Below, piece after piece: positions 11,977 to 23,729 of a DNA stretch of 64,000 nucleotides. The notes below the pieces were generated by a model, which was given only the letters and a program-made list of their open reading frames with translations, did no database searches and was not told the DNA's origin. A program made the position numbers and the translations under genes. Within the stretch, counting starts at the first letter, position 1, and each line of letters starts with the position of its first letter. The DNA comes from Myoxocephalus aenaeus (lineage: Eukaryota > Chordata > Actinopteri > Perciformes > Cottidae). Location of the stretch: contig JBAMJR010000082.1 of NCBI GenBank assembly GCA_038501785.1, positions 486,001 to 550,000 of the forward strand, in the 5' to 3' direction.

Positions 11977-12138
11977 CAATTCAATTCAATTCAATTCAAT
12001 TCAGTTTATTTTATATAGCCCAACATCACAAATACAAGTTTGCCTCGGAGGGCTTTACAATCTGTACACATAACATCCCTGTCCCGGGACCTCACATCGG
12101 ATCAGGAAAAACTCCCCTAAAAAGATAGTAACACAAAT
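11977..12138 (-). mobile_element. 3' tail of a teleost non-LTR retrotransposon
   Basis: A (CAATT)n-like tail is followed by TTTATTTTATATAGCCCAAC, then TTTGCCTCGGAGGGCTTTAC. The same arrangement recurs at about 30424-30590. The simple-repeat tail lies on the left, so the retroposon is on the minus strand and strongly 5'-truncated. LINE clade not assigned. Confidence 0.65.
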
Positions 12139-12552
12139 CAGGGGTGTCAAACATACAGCCCGCCAGGGGGTCCAGTCCGGCCCGCGGGATAATTGTTAAA
12201 ATTGCAGAAAGAAAAAAATAGAAGAGGACTACCCAAGTTGGGACTCGAACCACTGATCCCCTGATTGTAAGACAGGCATACTAACCATTGAGCAACAGTC
12301 AGAATTGAATGTGTCACTGACTTTACTAAAGATATTGCAGATTCAGTGGGCTGATGTCTGAATTTTTGGTCTTTATGTTTATAGTTTATTGTAGAAATAC
12401 CTTAAAATAGGGTTTATCATCCAAAACCCTTCACCAATGATTTAAACAAAGAGAAATATTGTCATTATGTATGCATTATTATGCTATGATTTTACTGGTC
12501 TGGCCCACTTGAGATCAAAATGGGCAGCATTAAAATGAGTTTGACATCCCTG
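12139..12552. mobile_element. Non-autonomous hAT element (CAGGGGTGTCAAAC ends)
   Basis: It starts CAGGGGTGTCAAAC and ends GTTTGACATCCCTG, a 14-bp terminal inverted repeat typical of a common fish hAT group; GGCCCACTTGAGATC near the right end also fits that group. Length is 414 bp with no transposase. The right flank CTCTAAAT matches the octamer left of the neighbouring LINE tail rather than the bases directly left of this element. That suggests the LINE tail landed later at the element's left border. Confidence 0.85.
12227..12297 (-). other. tRNA-like segment (pseudo-tRNA or SINE head) within the hAT element
   Basis: On the minus strand the sequence has a D-arm-like AATGGTTAGTATG, an anticodon-arm-like CCTGTCTTACAATCAGG (loop CTTACAA, anticodon TAC if functional) and an exact polymerase III B box GGTTCGAGTCC. 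The T stem and acceptor stem do not pair well, so a functional tRNA is unlikely. It looks like a captured tRNA or SINE fragment. Confidence 0.5.
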
Positions 12553-12770
12553 CTCTAAATGAACATCATGCTGTATTGAAGAAGACTTGAAACTAGAGAT
12601 GGAGACCATAAACTCATGTTTACAATGTTTACTGAGGGAATAAATCAAGAGAAGTAGAGTCATTTATATAGACTTCTATACAACCAGAGGAGTCGCCCCT
12701 TGCTGGCCAGTAGTTTTAAGACACTTAACACAGAGGTTGCCGTCTGGAAAGCCTTAAGTATGACATTATA

Positions 12771-13194
12771 ACACTATGGCACTGTGTTCTTGCTGCAACA
12801 CTTCAATATAGTCATTGTGACCCAGAGAGAGCGTTACATCATCCCCGTCAGAATATAATTGGCAGTTCCTTGAGATCTTTGGGAGATGCTTTGTGTCTCA
12901 ACACTGCCGTGGTCTGGACCAGAGGTTATTCTGTGCAGAGGTGAATCCTACAGCACCGTGTGGGAGGTACATTGTGTTTGAGAGTGTGTGTCAATCCAAA
13001 TAGAGTGTGTGTTGAAATGCAGAACGCCACCATCCGCACGCACCTCATCGCAACCAGAGTGTGTTATGAAACAGTATCCTTGACTAGGATAGGTACAAAG
13101 TGGAGAGGAAAATACACACCCTTCAGCATCCTCATCTGCATCCCAACAGTTCCTGTTTTTGGGACGAGCTATATAGGGTATCACTAATGTAATG

Positions 13195-13248
<54 letters not shown>

Positions 13249-14075
13249 CTGCCAAGCAAAGGAGGAAGAAGGGTTGTTGAGAACCTTTAAACAAAAAGAC
13301 ATTTTTAGAAAGGTCCTCTTGAGCGGGGAAACAAAAGGGGGAAATGACATGACGTCTCACGGGAGGGAATCTGAGGGTCACCGGTGGCCTGACGGACACG
13401 CCTATGGAACAGTCTCACACACACACACACGTTCGCAAGCTCATTTCACACAGACACACACACATTTTGATAAACACGGTCAAGGTCCAAAATAGACACT
13501 TCCTCGCCTCCCTTCTTTATTTGCTGATATTAGAATACTAAGGATGTTTTGTATCCACATTCTCTTTCCTTTGGCAGAAACCATGAGAAATCCACTGTGT
13601 TTTATGAAGGGATGTTTTGATGATCCATCCTGATCCACATATAAATCTGTGATAAACGGTTGTCTATAGCACGGAGGGAACATTATGTTAGTTCCCTCTC
13701 AGCAGACTAGCCTGACAAATAATGTGTGTTTCTGGCTTTAATATTGGCAAACGTTAACCTGGAAATTGTTTTAATGCCTTTGGTTGAAGTCTGGTTGCTC
13801 ACATGAGATGCATCGTCTCGTCATTAATAATAAACTCCAGATGTGATACAACACTAATTGGTTAGAAATACAACAGAATACAATATAATAGAGTTGAACT
13901 CTCTGAAATAATTACTGTGCTGTTGCTGCTGTGGAACTAGCTTTACAGTATGTGCAATAATGTGAACTCAAAATAACGACGCTAACTAGAACCATTAAGG
14001 GTTCTTCAGATCTTCCTCATTGGAGAACTCTTTTTGGTTCCAGGTGAACCTTTTCCTTCAGAGGGTTCCACCCAG
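12771..14075. other. Intergenic, no gene recognised
   Basis: Contains the (CA)n tract at 13196-13245, short CA runs near 13415-13465, and from about 13985 the left half of a GAACC-rich dispersed repeat. No exon was recognised. Confidence 0.45.
13196..13245 (+). repeat. (CA)n microsatellite
   Basis: About 48 bp of pure CA. Confidence 0.97.
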
Positions 14076-15225
14076 GCGGCAACCTCCGGTTCTGCCGAGA
14101 AAGCCAATGCGGAAGTGTCTTTAAACTCACATTATTTGTCCTGACCAGCAGGGGGCGACTCCTCTGGTTGTATAGAAGTATATGCTTCATGTGTTAAAGC
14201 TGCATTCTCTCTACTGACCACCAGGGGGCGACTCCTCTGGTTGTATAGAAGTATATGCTTCATGTGTTAAAGCTGCATTCTCTCTCCTGACCACCAGGGG
14301 GTGACTCCTCTGGTTGTATAGAAGTCTATGCTTAATGTGTTAAAGCTGCATTCTCTCTACTGACCACCAGGGGGTGACTCCTCTAGTTGTATAGAAGTCT
14401 ATGCTTCTTGTGTTAAAGCTGCATTCTCTCTCCTGACCACCAGGGGGCGACTCCTCTGGTTGTATAGAAGTCTATGCTTAATGTGTTAAAGCTGCATTCT
14501 CTCTCCTGACCACCAGGGGGCGACTCCTCTGGTTGTATAGAAGTCTATACTTCATGTGTTAAAGCTGCATTCTCTACTGACCACCAGGGGGCGACTCCTC
14601 TGGTTGTATAGAAGTCTATATAAATGACTCTACTTCTCTCTTGATGTATTCCCTCAGTAAACATTGTAAACATGAGTTTATGTCTCAATCTCTAGTTTCA
14701 AGTCTTCTTCAATACAGCATGATGTTCATTTAGTAAATTATGGTCATTTAGAGTCAAACAGACCATAAAGCAGGGGATGCTTTAGCAAGGTGATTGACAG
14801 GTGATTGACAGGTGATTGACAGCTCTCACAGCGTACACACTCCTTCTCAATCCAAATATTGTCACTTCCGTTCATCGGTTGCAAAAAAGTTGTATTCCAA
14901 GATGCCGAACCCGACGCTTCATAACGGCAGTCGACAAACCAATGGGTGACGTCACGATGCATAGGTCCACTTCCTATATACAGTCTATGATCGTCCCTAG
15001 AACCCAACATAAAGGGTTATACCTTTCCGAGAGGTTCTACAGAGAACCCTTCTATGATGTAATGGATCCATCATGAACCCACCCATGTGGCTTCTAGCAA
15101 GATCCCTTCTATATTCCAGGGGGTTTAACATCCAAGATTCCTCAAAATGTTTTTTATCTTCCAAAAAACCATTGGAAACCCCTTTCTTCAAAAAGAAAGA
15201 AGCAAATGGTTCTGGGTTGAACCCC
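13985..15225. repeat. GAACC/GGTTC-rich dispersed repeat, split by element E
   Basis: The left half (about 13985-14075) and right half (about 14996-15225) share a dense pattern of AGAACC, GGGTTCTT and GGTTCC words and are separated exactly by element E. This pattern resembles a common fish repeat with alternating GGTTC/GAACC. I infer that E inserted into a pre-existing copy; class unassigned. Confidence 0.55.
14076..14995 (-). mobile_element. Dispersed repeat family copy E, nearly full length, 7-unit array
   Basis: Read on the minus strand the head is CTGTATATAGGAAGTGGAC, then CGTGACGTCACCCATTGG, and the tail on the plus strand is CCCAGGCGGCAACCTCCGG, then CCAATGCGGAAGTGTC. Seven tandem units of about 73 bp (about 14130-14620) carry CCACCAGGGGGCGACTCC or GTGACTCC variants on the plus strand. 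Both ends are present, so this copy best defines the family's borders. Confidence 0.85.
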
Positions 15226-18200
15226 GGCCCTGACGTAAATCACCTCAAGCCAAACTCTCACACTAGTGCAGTGCCATTAATTGCGTATGACTATTGATAT
15301 TGATCATGTATGAAGTCCTGTTGGAGTAATGCTTGATCTGAAAACGAGCACCGGATCGTGGCGGCCGTTCCTTTTCTCTCATGCACACACGCATAAAAAC
15401 ACTCACCTCTCACATCTGGTGTACGTTAGATCAGTTACAGAGTGTATGAATCTCAGAACCAGAGGGGGTAAAGCCATCAATCGTGCCTTCCCCCCCTTCT
15501 CGCTTCTTATCCCCCTTCCCCTCGTGACGCTCGAGGCTACCAGGGGAAGCACGTTATTTGTGTTTACTGTAACAGTAAAGGTAGAGCCGAAGCCTCCTTC
15601 CTGTCCTCAACTCTAAATAGAACGAGGAGGGGAGCCGCATGTCGGTTTGTTGTACACAAAGTTCTACATCACGGTGAGGTGACTGTCATCGTCAACGGGG
15701 TAGCTTCAGGTAATTGGGGTTAACTGGACTCTAATCTGAAGGGTAAATAGGGAGATTCAGTTACATATGATTTGCGAAGGAAACACAACTGCTTCTGGGG
15801 GAAATGCATCACACACACACACACACTAACATACATGCACGATGCATGTGTTTAAGTGGTGCAGAGCTGACAGAATCTTTCTCATTGATCCAGATGTAAG
15901 GAGCTTGTCCAAAGTCAATATGTGGACAGTCCGTCTATGTAACGGTAGACTCAGCTTTGGTCGGGTAATGAGGGTTTGGAGACCGGGAGGGTTTAAAATG
16001 TAATAAACAGCCACACTCTGCAGGAGAGAGTAGAAACGAGGATCCACATTGGTGATCACTCTTCAATGGAAATAAATGATCTGGATGAGACACACCAGGC
16101 TTTCAACTAACTCCAATGTAAACCCATCCGTGTCATTATCAGATGGTCAGAGCAACGTTTGTAGTGTAAAGAGTGAGAGTGTCTGTGTTTAGGTTTGATG
16201 GGTCCAATAAACACAGGACTTTCATCTAGGACACCGCTGTGTGAAACCAAGCCAACATTGGCTTATTGTACCTTAGTTTTCTCAAGTGACGTACGTTCTT
16301 AACGCCTAACCAAGAAGTTTTGCTGCGTAAGTAAACTTATACTGGAAGTATATTCTGAAAAGACATGTTGGGGCTGTCAAAATTGTCCAAAAATAACGTT
16401 TGAATATTGGTTCATAAAAGACATAAAAAAGGGTTAGAACTATTTGATTTTTTGATTTTGCGCATTTTGCCCATTTTGCCCATTTTGCCCATTTTGCGAC
16501 GCCCATCACGCGGTGCATTCAGTGCGCACGAGGCAGATAGCTGCAATAGTGCTGCTCTTTTTATAATTCAATATTATTTTTCATATTCAAATATGTGTTG
16601 TTGTTGTTTTTTTTACTATTCGACGAGTTGGGAGTGTGAATGTATACAATGCAGCTATTTTTTGTATACTTGATATTTTATTTAGGTATTTTTACAGTTT
16701 AACAAGAAATACAACCTTCAAAAATACGAAAGAATGTAAGAAATTAACCATGCATCTGGCCAAGTAGGGCCATAAAAAGAAAACAAGTAAAAAATTTAAG
16801 CAGGTAAATAAGTAAAAATAAGAAAACAAAGCAATCAAAACAACCATGCAACAATTTCAAAGGCATCGTCAATCAATCGTGTCAACCATAAATTCAAGCC
16901 AACATACAGATATATAGAATTCTAGTCACAGGGTTTCTCTAACTTAGTTTTAAACTTATATATGTGGGGTTGCATCCTCGTGAAACTTAGTGCTTGTCTT
17001 TTTAAAGAGATACTGAGCTTCTAGAGCCAACAAAATCCAGAAACCTGTCAGGTCAGGGAGGGCGAGTCACCTGCCAATTTCCTTATTTTGACATATATTA
17101 GACAATGCAGCTATAAGGCCCGGTCAAGCAGCTGGGTATCTGCTCTTTGCTCGTGGGGGGTTCACGGTTAAAGAATGGCGTCACCTGTCAGGCGGCTCAG
17201 TAGATTTAAGACTTATTAATAACCGGCTTTCATTAACTTTTGGCACATTTATTCAAGTGTGTCGATAACCACACATCTCACACCACCACGTCTGGATGCA
17301 AAAACCGAATGACTCAAACGCTGGTTTGCTATGACTCACATACAGAAAGACTGTTTTCTGTTTTGTTTGTTTTTATTTGGGTCATGTACACCAACTACAC
17401 CCACTAGTATGTACATTAAATATGAAAGAAGTTTCCAAATCATTAAAAACACATTGAGAAAGTTGGTATTGGAACCCAAAATTAGACAAAAGAACCACCT
17501 GATATTGTTGGCAAACTGAGCGTGACCTCACTGTGACCTGAGCGCAGGGTTTCTGCAGCATCACCCGCTAAAGACTACACACACACACACACACACACAG
17601 CAGAACTGACCAGGTAGCCCAGCTGAGCCAGGTGCAGTCATGTTTATGTTATCTGGGTGATCGTCGGCAAATATTATTGCAGCTCGCTGCCCATTGGCTG
17701 AGCTCTGCTGGTGCGCTTAGCTTGGACAACTGGCCAAAGCTCACTCACACAGAGTGGGACCGGTTTAAAGGAGAAAGAGAGACCACAGCGGCTCCAGATG
17801 GTTCGGTCCAAATCATTTAAACACGGAATAAGACGAAAAAACATTGAATGGAGTTGAGCTGCTCAACTGATTCAGTTATTCAATCCCAGATATTTATTTT
17901 CTAAAGCCTCTCCTCTCGTCTCTGTCTTTGTACAATTTGTCCGTTGGCTCCGTCCCACCCTCACCGCTCACTTTGTTCATAAGCAGAGGGAAAGGAAAGC
18001 ACGGTTAATTCAATGTTCTGCTGAATCTCGGCGCATCACACTGCTCACATGCACTCGGCGGTTACACAAAGCAGAACCTTTTCATGTCTCTGGTTTTTAG
18101 TGAGACACAGAGACAGAGCTTTAGACTGATAGCATTACAAGAAATAAGTAAACAATTATGTTATGAGTTGTTGTGGGTCAAAGGGGACTTGTATGAAGAA

Positions 18201-19219
18201 ATAAATGAGTGGAAATGGAAAGGAGGAACAAAAAAGTGAGCCAAGATAAAACAAATAAAACATGTGACACATACCAACCAGAGAATATACAATTATGAGG
18301 GGAGGAATATTCTCAGGAAAAGTCTGTTTTAACATGAGCAACAATGGCAAAAGCACCTTCACCTTATTTGTATTCATAGATAGATATCTAATGTTGATTG
18401 GAAGGTATAGGTGTATATCATCAGCATAACAATGACACACAATGGGGTATATGAGGCTTTGTGGGACGAAGAATGGCACTCCACACGTCAAAGGGGTCGG
18501 TGAGGAAATACAATTCCCTAATCCACAGCGTCATAGCGTCCTCCATTCAACAGATTTTAATCATGTGTTCTTAATTGCTGAATTAGCCTCAAAGGACCTG
18601 CCTTTTCTTTGAATGTCCAGGTTTTTTTTGTTAGAGAATGGGACGTAGATCTGTGAGGAAGTGAGGGACCTAAATTGTGACAGCCGCTCGCTGCTTAATA
18701 TATCTTAAGGAATTTTGAATGACTGAGAAAGACCAGCAGTACTAAAATAGGCGACATAACATCTGCAAAAATATAATATAATACAAAAGTCTCACAAATG
18801 AATGGTTCGGTTGGCTCAGAACAGGATAGTCAGAATGGGAAACAGCATAATGTTTGATGTTATATCAGTGATTTTATGGACAAGCAAGAAACGTTGACGC
18901 TGCCATGTTGGTAATATCATCCTCGTAAAAGAATAATCTCAGTGGGATTATCCGGGTTTAAACCAAGGTTAAGAAGTATTTGACAGAGTTGGAACAGGAA
19001 CAAAAGGTGGTCTGTTAAGAAACATTTTACTCTGTGATTGTAGAGTAGAAGTTCTGTGCCATTGAGGCCTTTCTGCAGTCAGGACTCGTCAGTACTAACT
19101 ACAGTATGCATGCTATTTGTTACCCATGGAAAAACAGAGACATGAACCTGGAACAGACAGTTAGAGGTTGCTGTAGGTTCACCATCTGCCGAATCAGCAA
19201 ATCTTGAAGAAAAGAAGTT

Positions 19220-19221
<2 letters not shown>
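15226..19221. other. Intergenic, no gene recognised
   Basis: About 4 kb without a recognised gene or element. It holds a short tandem of CCCATTTTG (about four copies, 16459-16499), short CA runs (about 15811-15826 and 17579-17599) and AT-rich stretches. Small open frames have no domain. Confidence 0.4.

Positions 19222-19302
<81 letters not shown>
19222..19302 (+). repeat. (GT)n microsatellite, about 80 bp
   Basis: Pure GT. A separate (CA)n tract of about 30 bp follows at 19507-19536. Confidence 0.97.
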
Positions 19303-19303
<1 letters not shown>

Positions 19304-19504
19304 GCTACTGAGAACCAAGCTAAGATGCTGTTTTGTTGTTTGAGCAACCTTCTGGTTCTGAACAGTCGTCTCATTTGTTGGACCGTCTTCGGGGCCTTCA
19401 TACCAAGATGACTCAGATCTGTCCTTTTTCTTTATGGCTTCCGGACACTTATTACTCATTTTGGATGAGCTAATGCACACATGCTGAACAGAAAACACAA
19501 GCAT

Positions 19505-19538
<34 letters not shown>

Positions 19539-19628
19539 GCCATGCATGACACAAAAGCCATTTCTAAATTGTGAGCTAACTATGAACTACTGGCATTTTA
19601 CTCTCGATAAACAGGATGTTACTGCATG

Positions 19629-20434
19629 CAGGGCCGGCTCTAGCCCTTTGGTTGCCCTAGGCGAGATTGAGTTTTGCGCCCCCCCCCCCCCCCCCCCCCC
19701 CCCAGACACACAATACTTTACATCACTGAAGAGACATATATTAACTTAACTGCTTTACTTTGCATAGCAGTTTTTCACCCACTTATATTTCTACTATTCT
19801 ACATTGCAGTTCAACAATAAATGGTGCATGGACAACAAACACCAGAATAGTTTCAGAACATTTTCTTTTTTATTATTTTAAATAATTTATTACACACTCA
19901 AAGTTAGGATTAAATTAACTCCATAAACTGTGCAAAACACTCTTTTTTTTTCAAATATGTTTATTGAACAAACCTATACTTGACTTTCTTTTCCTCTTCT
20001 TCCTTTTTTCGTTTTCGTCCCTGTGCTCCAGAAGGTTTAGACCACTTCATTTTTGCAAATGTCACGGGCCAGTCAAAGTGGCTGCGCAATAGATTTTTCA
20101 GATCGCGCACATTTTTCAGACCGCACAAACGATTTATTTTTTTGGAGTGAGTCATCTTTACAATAGAAGATCTTTGATGTGACGTGTCGAGTCTTGGCCA
20201 ATCAGCGTCCCGTTTTCTCGACAAAAAATTCAGATTTTTGGCCGAGTTGTTGTCTTCTCCGTAATAGAACATCTTTGATGTGACGTGTCTTGGTCCCTTG
20301 GTCCCTGCTCGCGGGAGCCAGCACCCGTGGTCGCGAATTGCTCACAGTGCTGAAATGTGCGCTGTGAGGGCGCCCCCAACCCATTTGTCGCCCTAGGCAG
20401 TCGCCTAGTTCGCCTATAGCAATCGCCGGCCCTG
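19629..20434. mobile_element. hAT element with perfect 8-bp target duplication
   Basis: The left end is CAGGGCCGGCTCTAGCC and the right end is GCAATCGCCGGCCCTG, a terminal inverted repeat starting CAGGGCCGGC. The octamer ACTGCATG flanks both sides (19621-19628 and 20435-20442). The element is 806 bp with a C-run of about 25 bases near 19679-19703. A minus-strand frame of 103 codons (19961-20272; Lys-rich, with HSKKINRLCGLKNVRDLKNL) could be a remnant of the N-terminal transposase region, but I cannot confirm this. A short internal duplication of CTTTGATGTGACGTGTC occurs twice near 20170 and 20272. Confidence 0.9.
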
Positions 20435-20442
20435 ACTGCATG

Positions 20443-21277
20443 AAACCTGCATTCTCTCTCCTGACCACCAGGGGGAGACTCCTCTGGTTGTATATAAGTC
20501 TATGCTTCATGTGTTAAAGCTGCATTCTCTCTCCTGACCACCAGGGGCGACTCCTCTGGTTGTATAGAAGTCTATGCTCCATGTGTTAAAGCTGCATTCT
20601 CTCTACTGACCACCAGGGGCGACTCCTCTGGTTGTATAGAAGTCTATGCTTCATGTGTTAAAGATGCATTCTCTTTCCTGGTTGTATAGAAGTCTATGCG
20701 TCATGTGTTAAAGCTGCATTCTCCTGACCACCAGGGGGCGACTCCTCTGGTTGTATAGAAGTCTATGCTTCATGTGTTAAAGCTGCATTCTCTCTACTGA
20801 CCACCAGGGGGTGACTCCTCTGGTTGTATAGAAGTCCATGCTTCATGTGTTAAAGCTGCATTCTCTCTCCTGACCACCAGGGGGTGACTCCTCTGGTTGT
20901 ATAGAAGTCTATGCTTCATGTGTTGAAGCTGTATTCTCTCTCCTGTCCACCAGGGGGCGACTCCTCTGGTTGTATAGAAGTCTATATAAATGACTCTACT
21001 TCTCTTGATGTATTCCCTCAGTAAACATTGTAAACATGAGTTTATGTCTCAATCTCTAGTTTCAAGTCTTCTTCAATACAGCATGATGTTCATTTAGTAA
21101 ATTATGGTCATTTAGAGTCAAACAGACCATAAAGCAGGGGACGCTTTAGGGGCGGGGCTACAAGGTGATTGACAGGTCGACACCAGAGACGTATACGGCG
21201 TCTCTATGTCACTCCTCTACATTCCAAATATAGTAACTTCTGTTCACTGGTTGCAAAAAACAACAACATGGCGACAG
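20443..21277 (-). mobile_element. Dispersed repeat family copy F, 7-unit array
   Basis: Begins directly at the hAT target duplication. Seven or so 73-bp units (to about 20985) carry CCACCAGGGG(G)CGACTCC cores on the plus strand; two have one G fewer and one unit is internally deleted (about 20671-20690). Then come the reversed middle block, GGGGCGGGGCTACAAGG and a head ending near AACATGGCGAC. The tail beyond the first unit is displaced by the hAT insertion. Confidence 0.85.
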
Positions 21278-22079
21278 ATAAACTTTTCTTATTTAATCCA
21301 ATCAATTCATTTATGTTTTGTTTTGGGAAATAACCTCTTTAAATGTGTTTCAGCAAGATTTCTGCTGGAGTTGACGTCAACGTCTGGGAGGACACATGAT
21401 GTAACGACTTCACTCCAAAGATAATGCTGATGATGAGTTTGCGCAAATATCGGTCGGGACATTTCTGTCCTCCCAGACACACACATGTTGGCTCTGGTGC
21501 CAAAGAGTCTAATGGGTGGGGGGGGGGGGGGGGGGCGTCAAAGAGATGCTGAGTCCATTTAGACATGGTGCTGGACACGCTTGCACATAAAAGCAAGACT
21601 CATCTCAGAAAGTCAGAATGGGAACACAAACAACGGGGAGACACACCGGGACTAAACCAACATCGCTTTTTAACAAAGATCACACCCGGCGGGTTCTCAG
21701 GTGTCGCTGGTTACGACTTCCTGCAGAGAAAAGGATCCTCGGCCCACGTCTCCTCTTGACACCGCAGACTCTTCCTCCCCCCCCCCCCGACCCCCACCCT
21801 CCCGCTGTGAGCGGCTGGACTCCGTCTCACGTCCGAAATAGCGCCCCGCGTGCCGCACCTTCTTGGTTTCGAGCCACAATCCCCATCTGGTCTCGTTCTG
21901 GCTTTGTAATAACGGATTGACGGCGCGGACGTTTTTGGTGTTTTTGGTGTAATCAAAATGGATTACGTTCGTCCAGCAGTCACATGCACACACACACACA
22001 CCACATACATGACGAGACGGCGGCTTTTGGGTTCTGGTTTCAAAGAGGAGGGGGTGGAGGTTCAGAAGTGACTTGCAGG

Positions 22080-22134
<55 letters not shown>

Positions 22135-23053
22135 GATGGAGGTGTGAGCGAGGTGAATGATTGCGGTGCCGAACGTTGACCTCATGTGGCTTTGTCGTGC
22201 CCTCGCTCGTCGAAGGTATTTGAAGTTCGACTCAGTCCCTCAGATCTCACATGTGGCTTGTGTTTGCACTGAAATACCTCCCAGAGCTATTGGCTGCTTT
22301 GAAATGGATGTAAACACGAAGCCCTATGCCGTTTATCCCCGGCCATGTGGCTGTCTTTTAAGTGTCACTGCTTTACAGGGCCATAAGAGCGGAGGATATT
22401 AAAATGGGCCCGATATGGACGGCTGTTTATCCCATCACGTTCTCCCCGTGTGTGTGTGAGAAATTGAGTGAAGGATCAAAGGATATTTCACAACGCTACA
22501 TTTGGTTCGAACATTGCCCAATTGAGTGAGACGGTAACTTTTTTTTTTTTTTTTGTGGCAAAACTCAGAACAAATGTGGTTTGAGAGCGACTTGTTGGAG
22601 TGTCCTTGTCCGCTCTCATTCATGAACATATGAAATATCCCTGAAACTTCGTGCTGGCTTTGTCAGTTACACAACACTGCGGCGTGGCACGCTGCCTTGT
22701 TATTGTTAACTTCAGGCTCGTGGAGGAGGAGAAGGGTTAGAAGAAAAATGTCTCAAAGCTGATGACGGACATGTGTTTGATACTTTTCTCTCAGTCAGAT
22801 TTTCTGGGAGTCTTCTGAGGTCCGTCAGAACAAATCAAATTGAGGCCGTATCGTTTCTACAAATCTGAATTGTAATAATTCTTTTTTTTTGTTAGGTCTT
22901 TTTGGTCCATTTTTTGCGTAAACTGTATTTTAAATTCATTACATCTATAAATTGAAGCCACAGTGTATGTAATTCAATCAGAAGTATTCCTATGTAACTG
23001 ATATACAACCTGGCATTGTATGTGACATGTGTTTATGCATTGTCTTTTCTCTC

Positions 23054-23057
<4 letters not shown>
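21278..23057. other. Intergenic, no gene recognised
   Basis: Contains a G-run (about 21517-21534), a C-run (about 21777-21788) and a pure TA tract. Open frames at 21697-22185 and 22157-22402 show no recognisable domain. No exon was recognised. Confidence 0.4.
22083..22133. repeat. (TA)n microsatellite
   Basis: About 50 bp of pure TA, a likely cruciform or unwinding element. Confidence 0.95.

Positions 23058-23123
<66 letters not shown>
23058..23123 (+). repeat. (GT)n microsatellite
   Basis: About 66 bp of GT. Confidence 0.97.
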
Positions 23124-23124
<1 letters not shown>

Positions 23125-23390
23125 ACAGTAGTAGAAGCAGAGATGTGGATGAGGTTTTAGAGCATATTTGCATGGCAGTCATTGTCTGCACGAAGCCCCC
23201 CTGCTGTTTGTGGTGTTTTTCAACTCTGGGAAAACAGCTTTTACACAGCGGATAGGGATCAGGAATGAGAGCGTAAGTCAAGAGTCTTTTCTGAGGATCA
23301 CACAAAATGCATTGTGTTTTCTTGTTATGACGGTAATCGTAATGATCGGTGTGAAAAAAAGAAAAAGAAAGACTCCTGATTGTTAAGTTA

Positions 23391-23727
23391 CCGTAAAAGT
23401 CGAGTTACAAGCCGTTCCTACAGCCGGTCAGTGTCCCCGCTGTAGCAAGCGCTGCTGCTAGCAAGCGCTGCTGCTGCTGCTGCTTCTACCGGCCACTGCT
23501 GCTGCTACTGCCCGCGTCCCCTCTGCCCAAGTCGGGTGTCGAGCCTGGTCCCGCTACCTTCGGTGGTTTTCGTGGAGCTAGCGGAAGTTAGCGGAGAGCT
23601 AGCGGAGAGCTAGCGGAGGTTAGCGGGGAAGTAACGGAGCGCTAGCAGGAGCCCCAGCTGGCTACAGCGGGGAGCTAACGGGGACACTGACCGAAGGTAG
23701 TAGCGGCTCGTAACCCGACGTTTACGG
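23391..23727. mobile_element. Foldback MITE with about 50-bp terminal inverted repeats and TA target
   Basis: The left end CCGTAAAAGTCGAGTTAC and the right end read inward, CCGTAAACGTCGGGTTAC, continue as inverted repeats for about 50 bp, including GGTCAGTGTCCCCG on both arms. TA dinucleotides flank the element (23389-23390 and 23728-23729), as in Tc1/mariner-type MITEs. The 337-bp interior holds a CTG/GCTGCTGCT run and repeats of GCTAGCGGAG. Superfamily is inferred from the TA target only. Confidence 0.8.
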
Positions 23728-23729
23728 TA

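Larger units (their letters stand above)
11752..12770 (+). mobile_element. Dispersed repeat family copy D, split by a LINE-tail/hAT composite
   Basis: The head (AAGAAGTGGACGAGGTCATC, then GTGACGTCACCCATTGG, then CTCTCAATCACCTGGTAGCC) runs to 11968. The family sequence resumes at about 12557 with AAATGAACATCATGCTGTAT and goes through one unit with a weak core (GTCGCCCCTTGCTGG) to the tail (TTTTAAGACACTT, then GGTTGCCGTCTGG). The octamer CTCTAAAT lies on both sides of the inserted material (11969-11976 and 12553-12560). Confidence 0.8.

Noticed and set aside
12227..12297. A functional tRNA-Val gene
   Set aside because: T stem and acceptor stem pair poorly and it lies inside a hAT element; kept only as tRNA-like.
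19961..20272. Lys-rich 103-codon frame as a host gene
   Set aside because: It lies wholly inside the hAT element bounded by ACTGCATG; at most it is transposon-derived.
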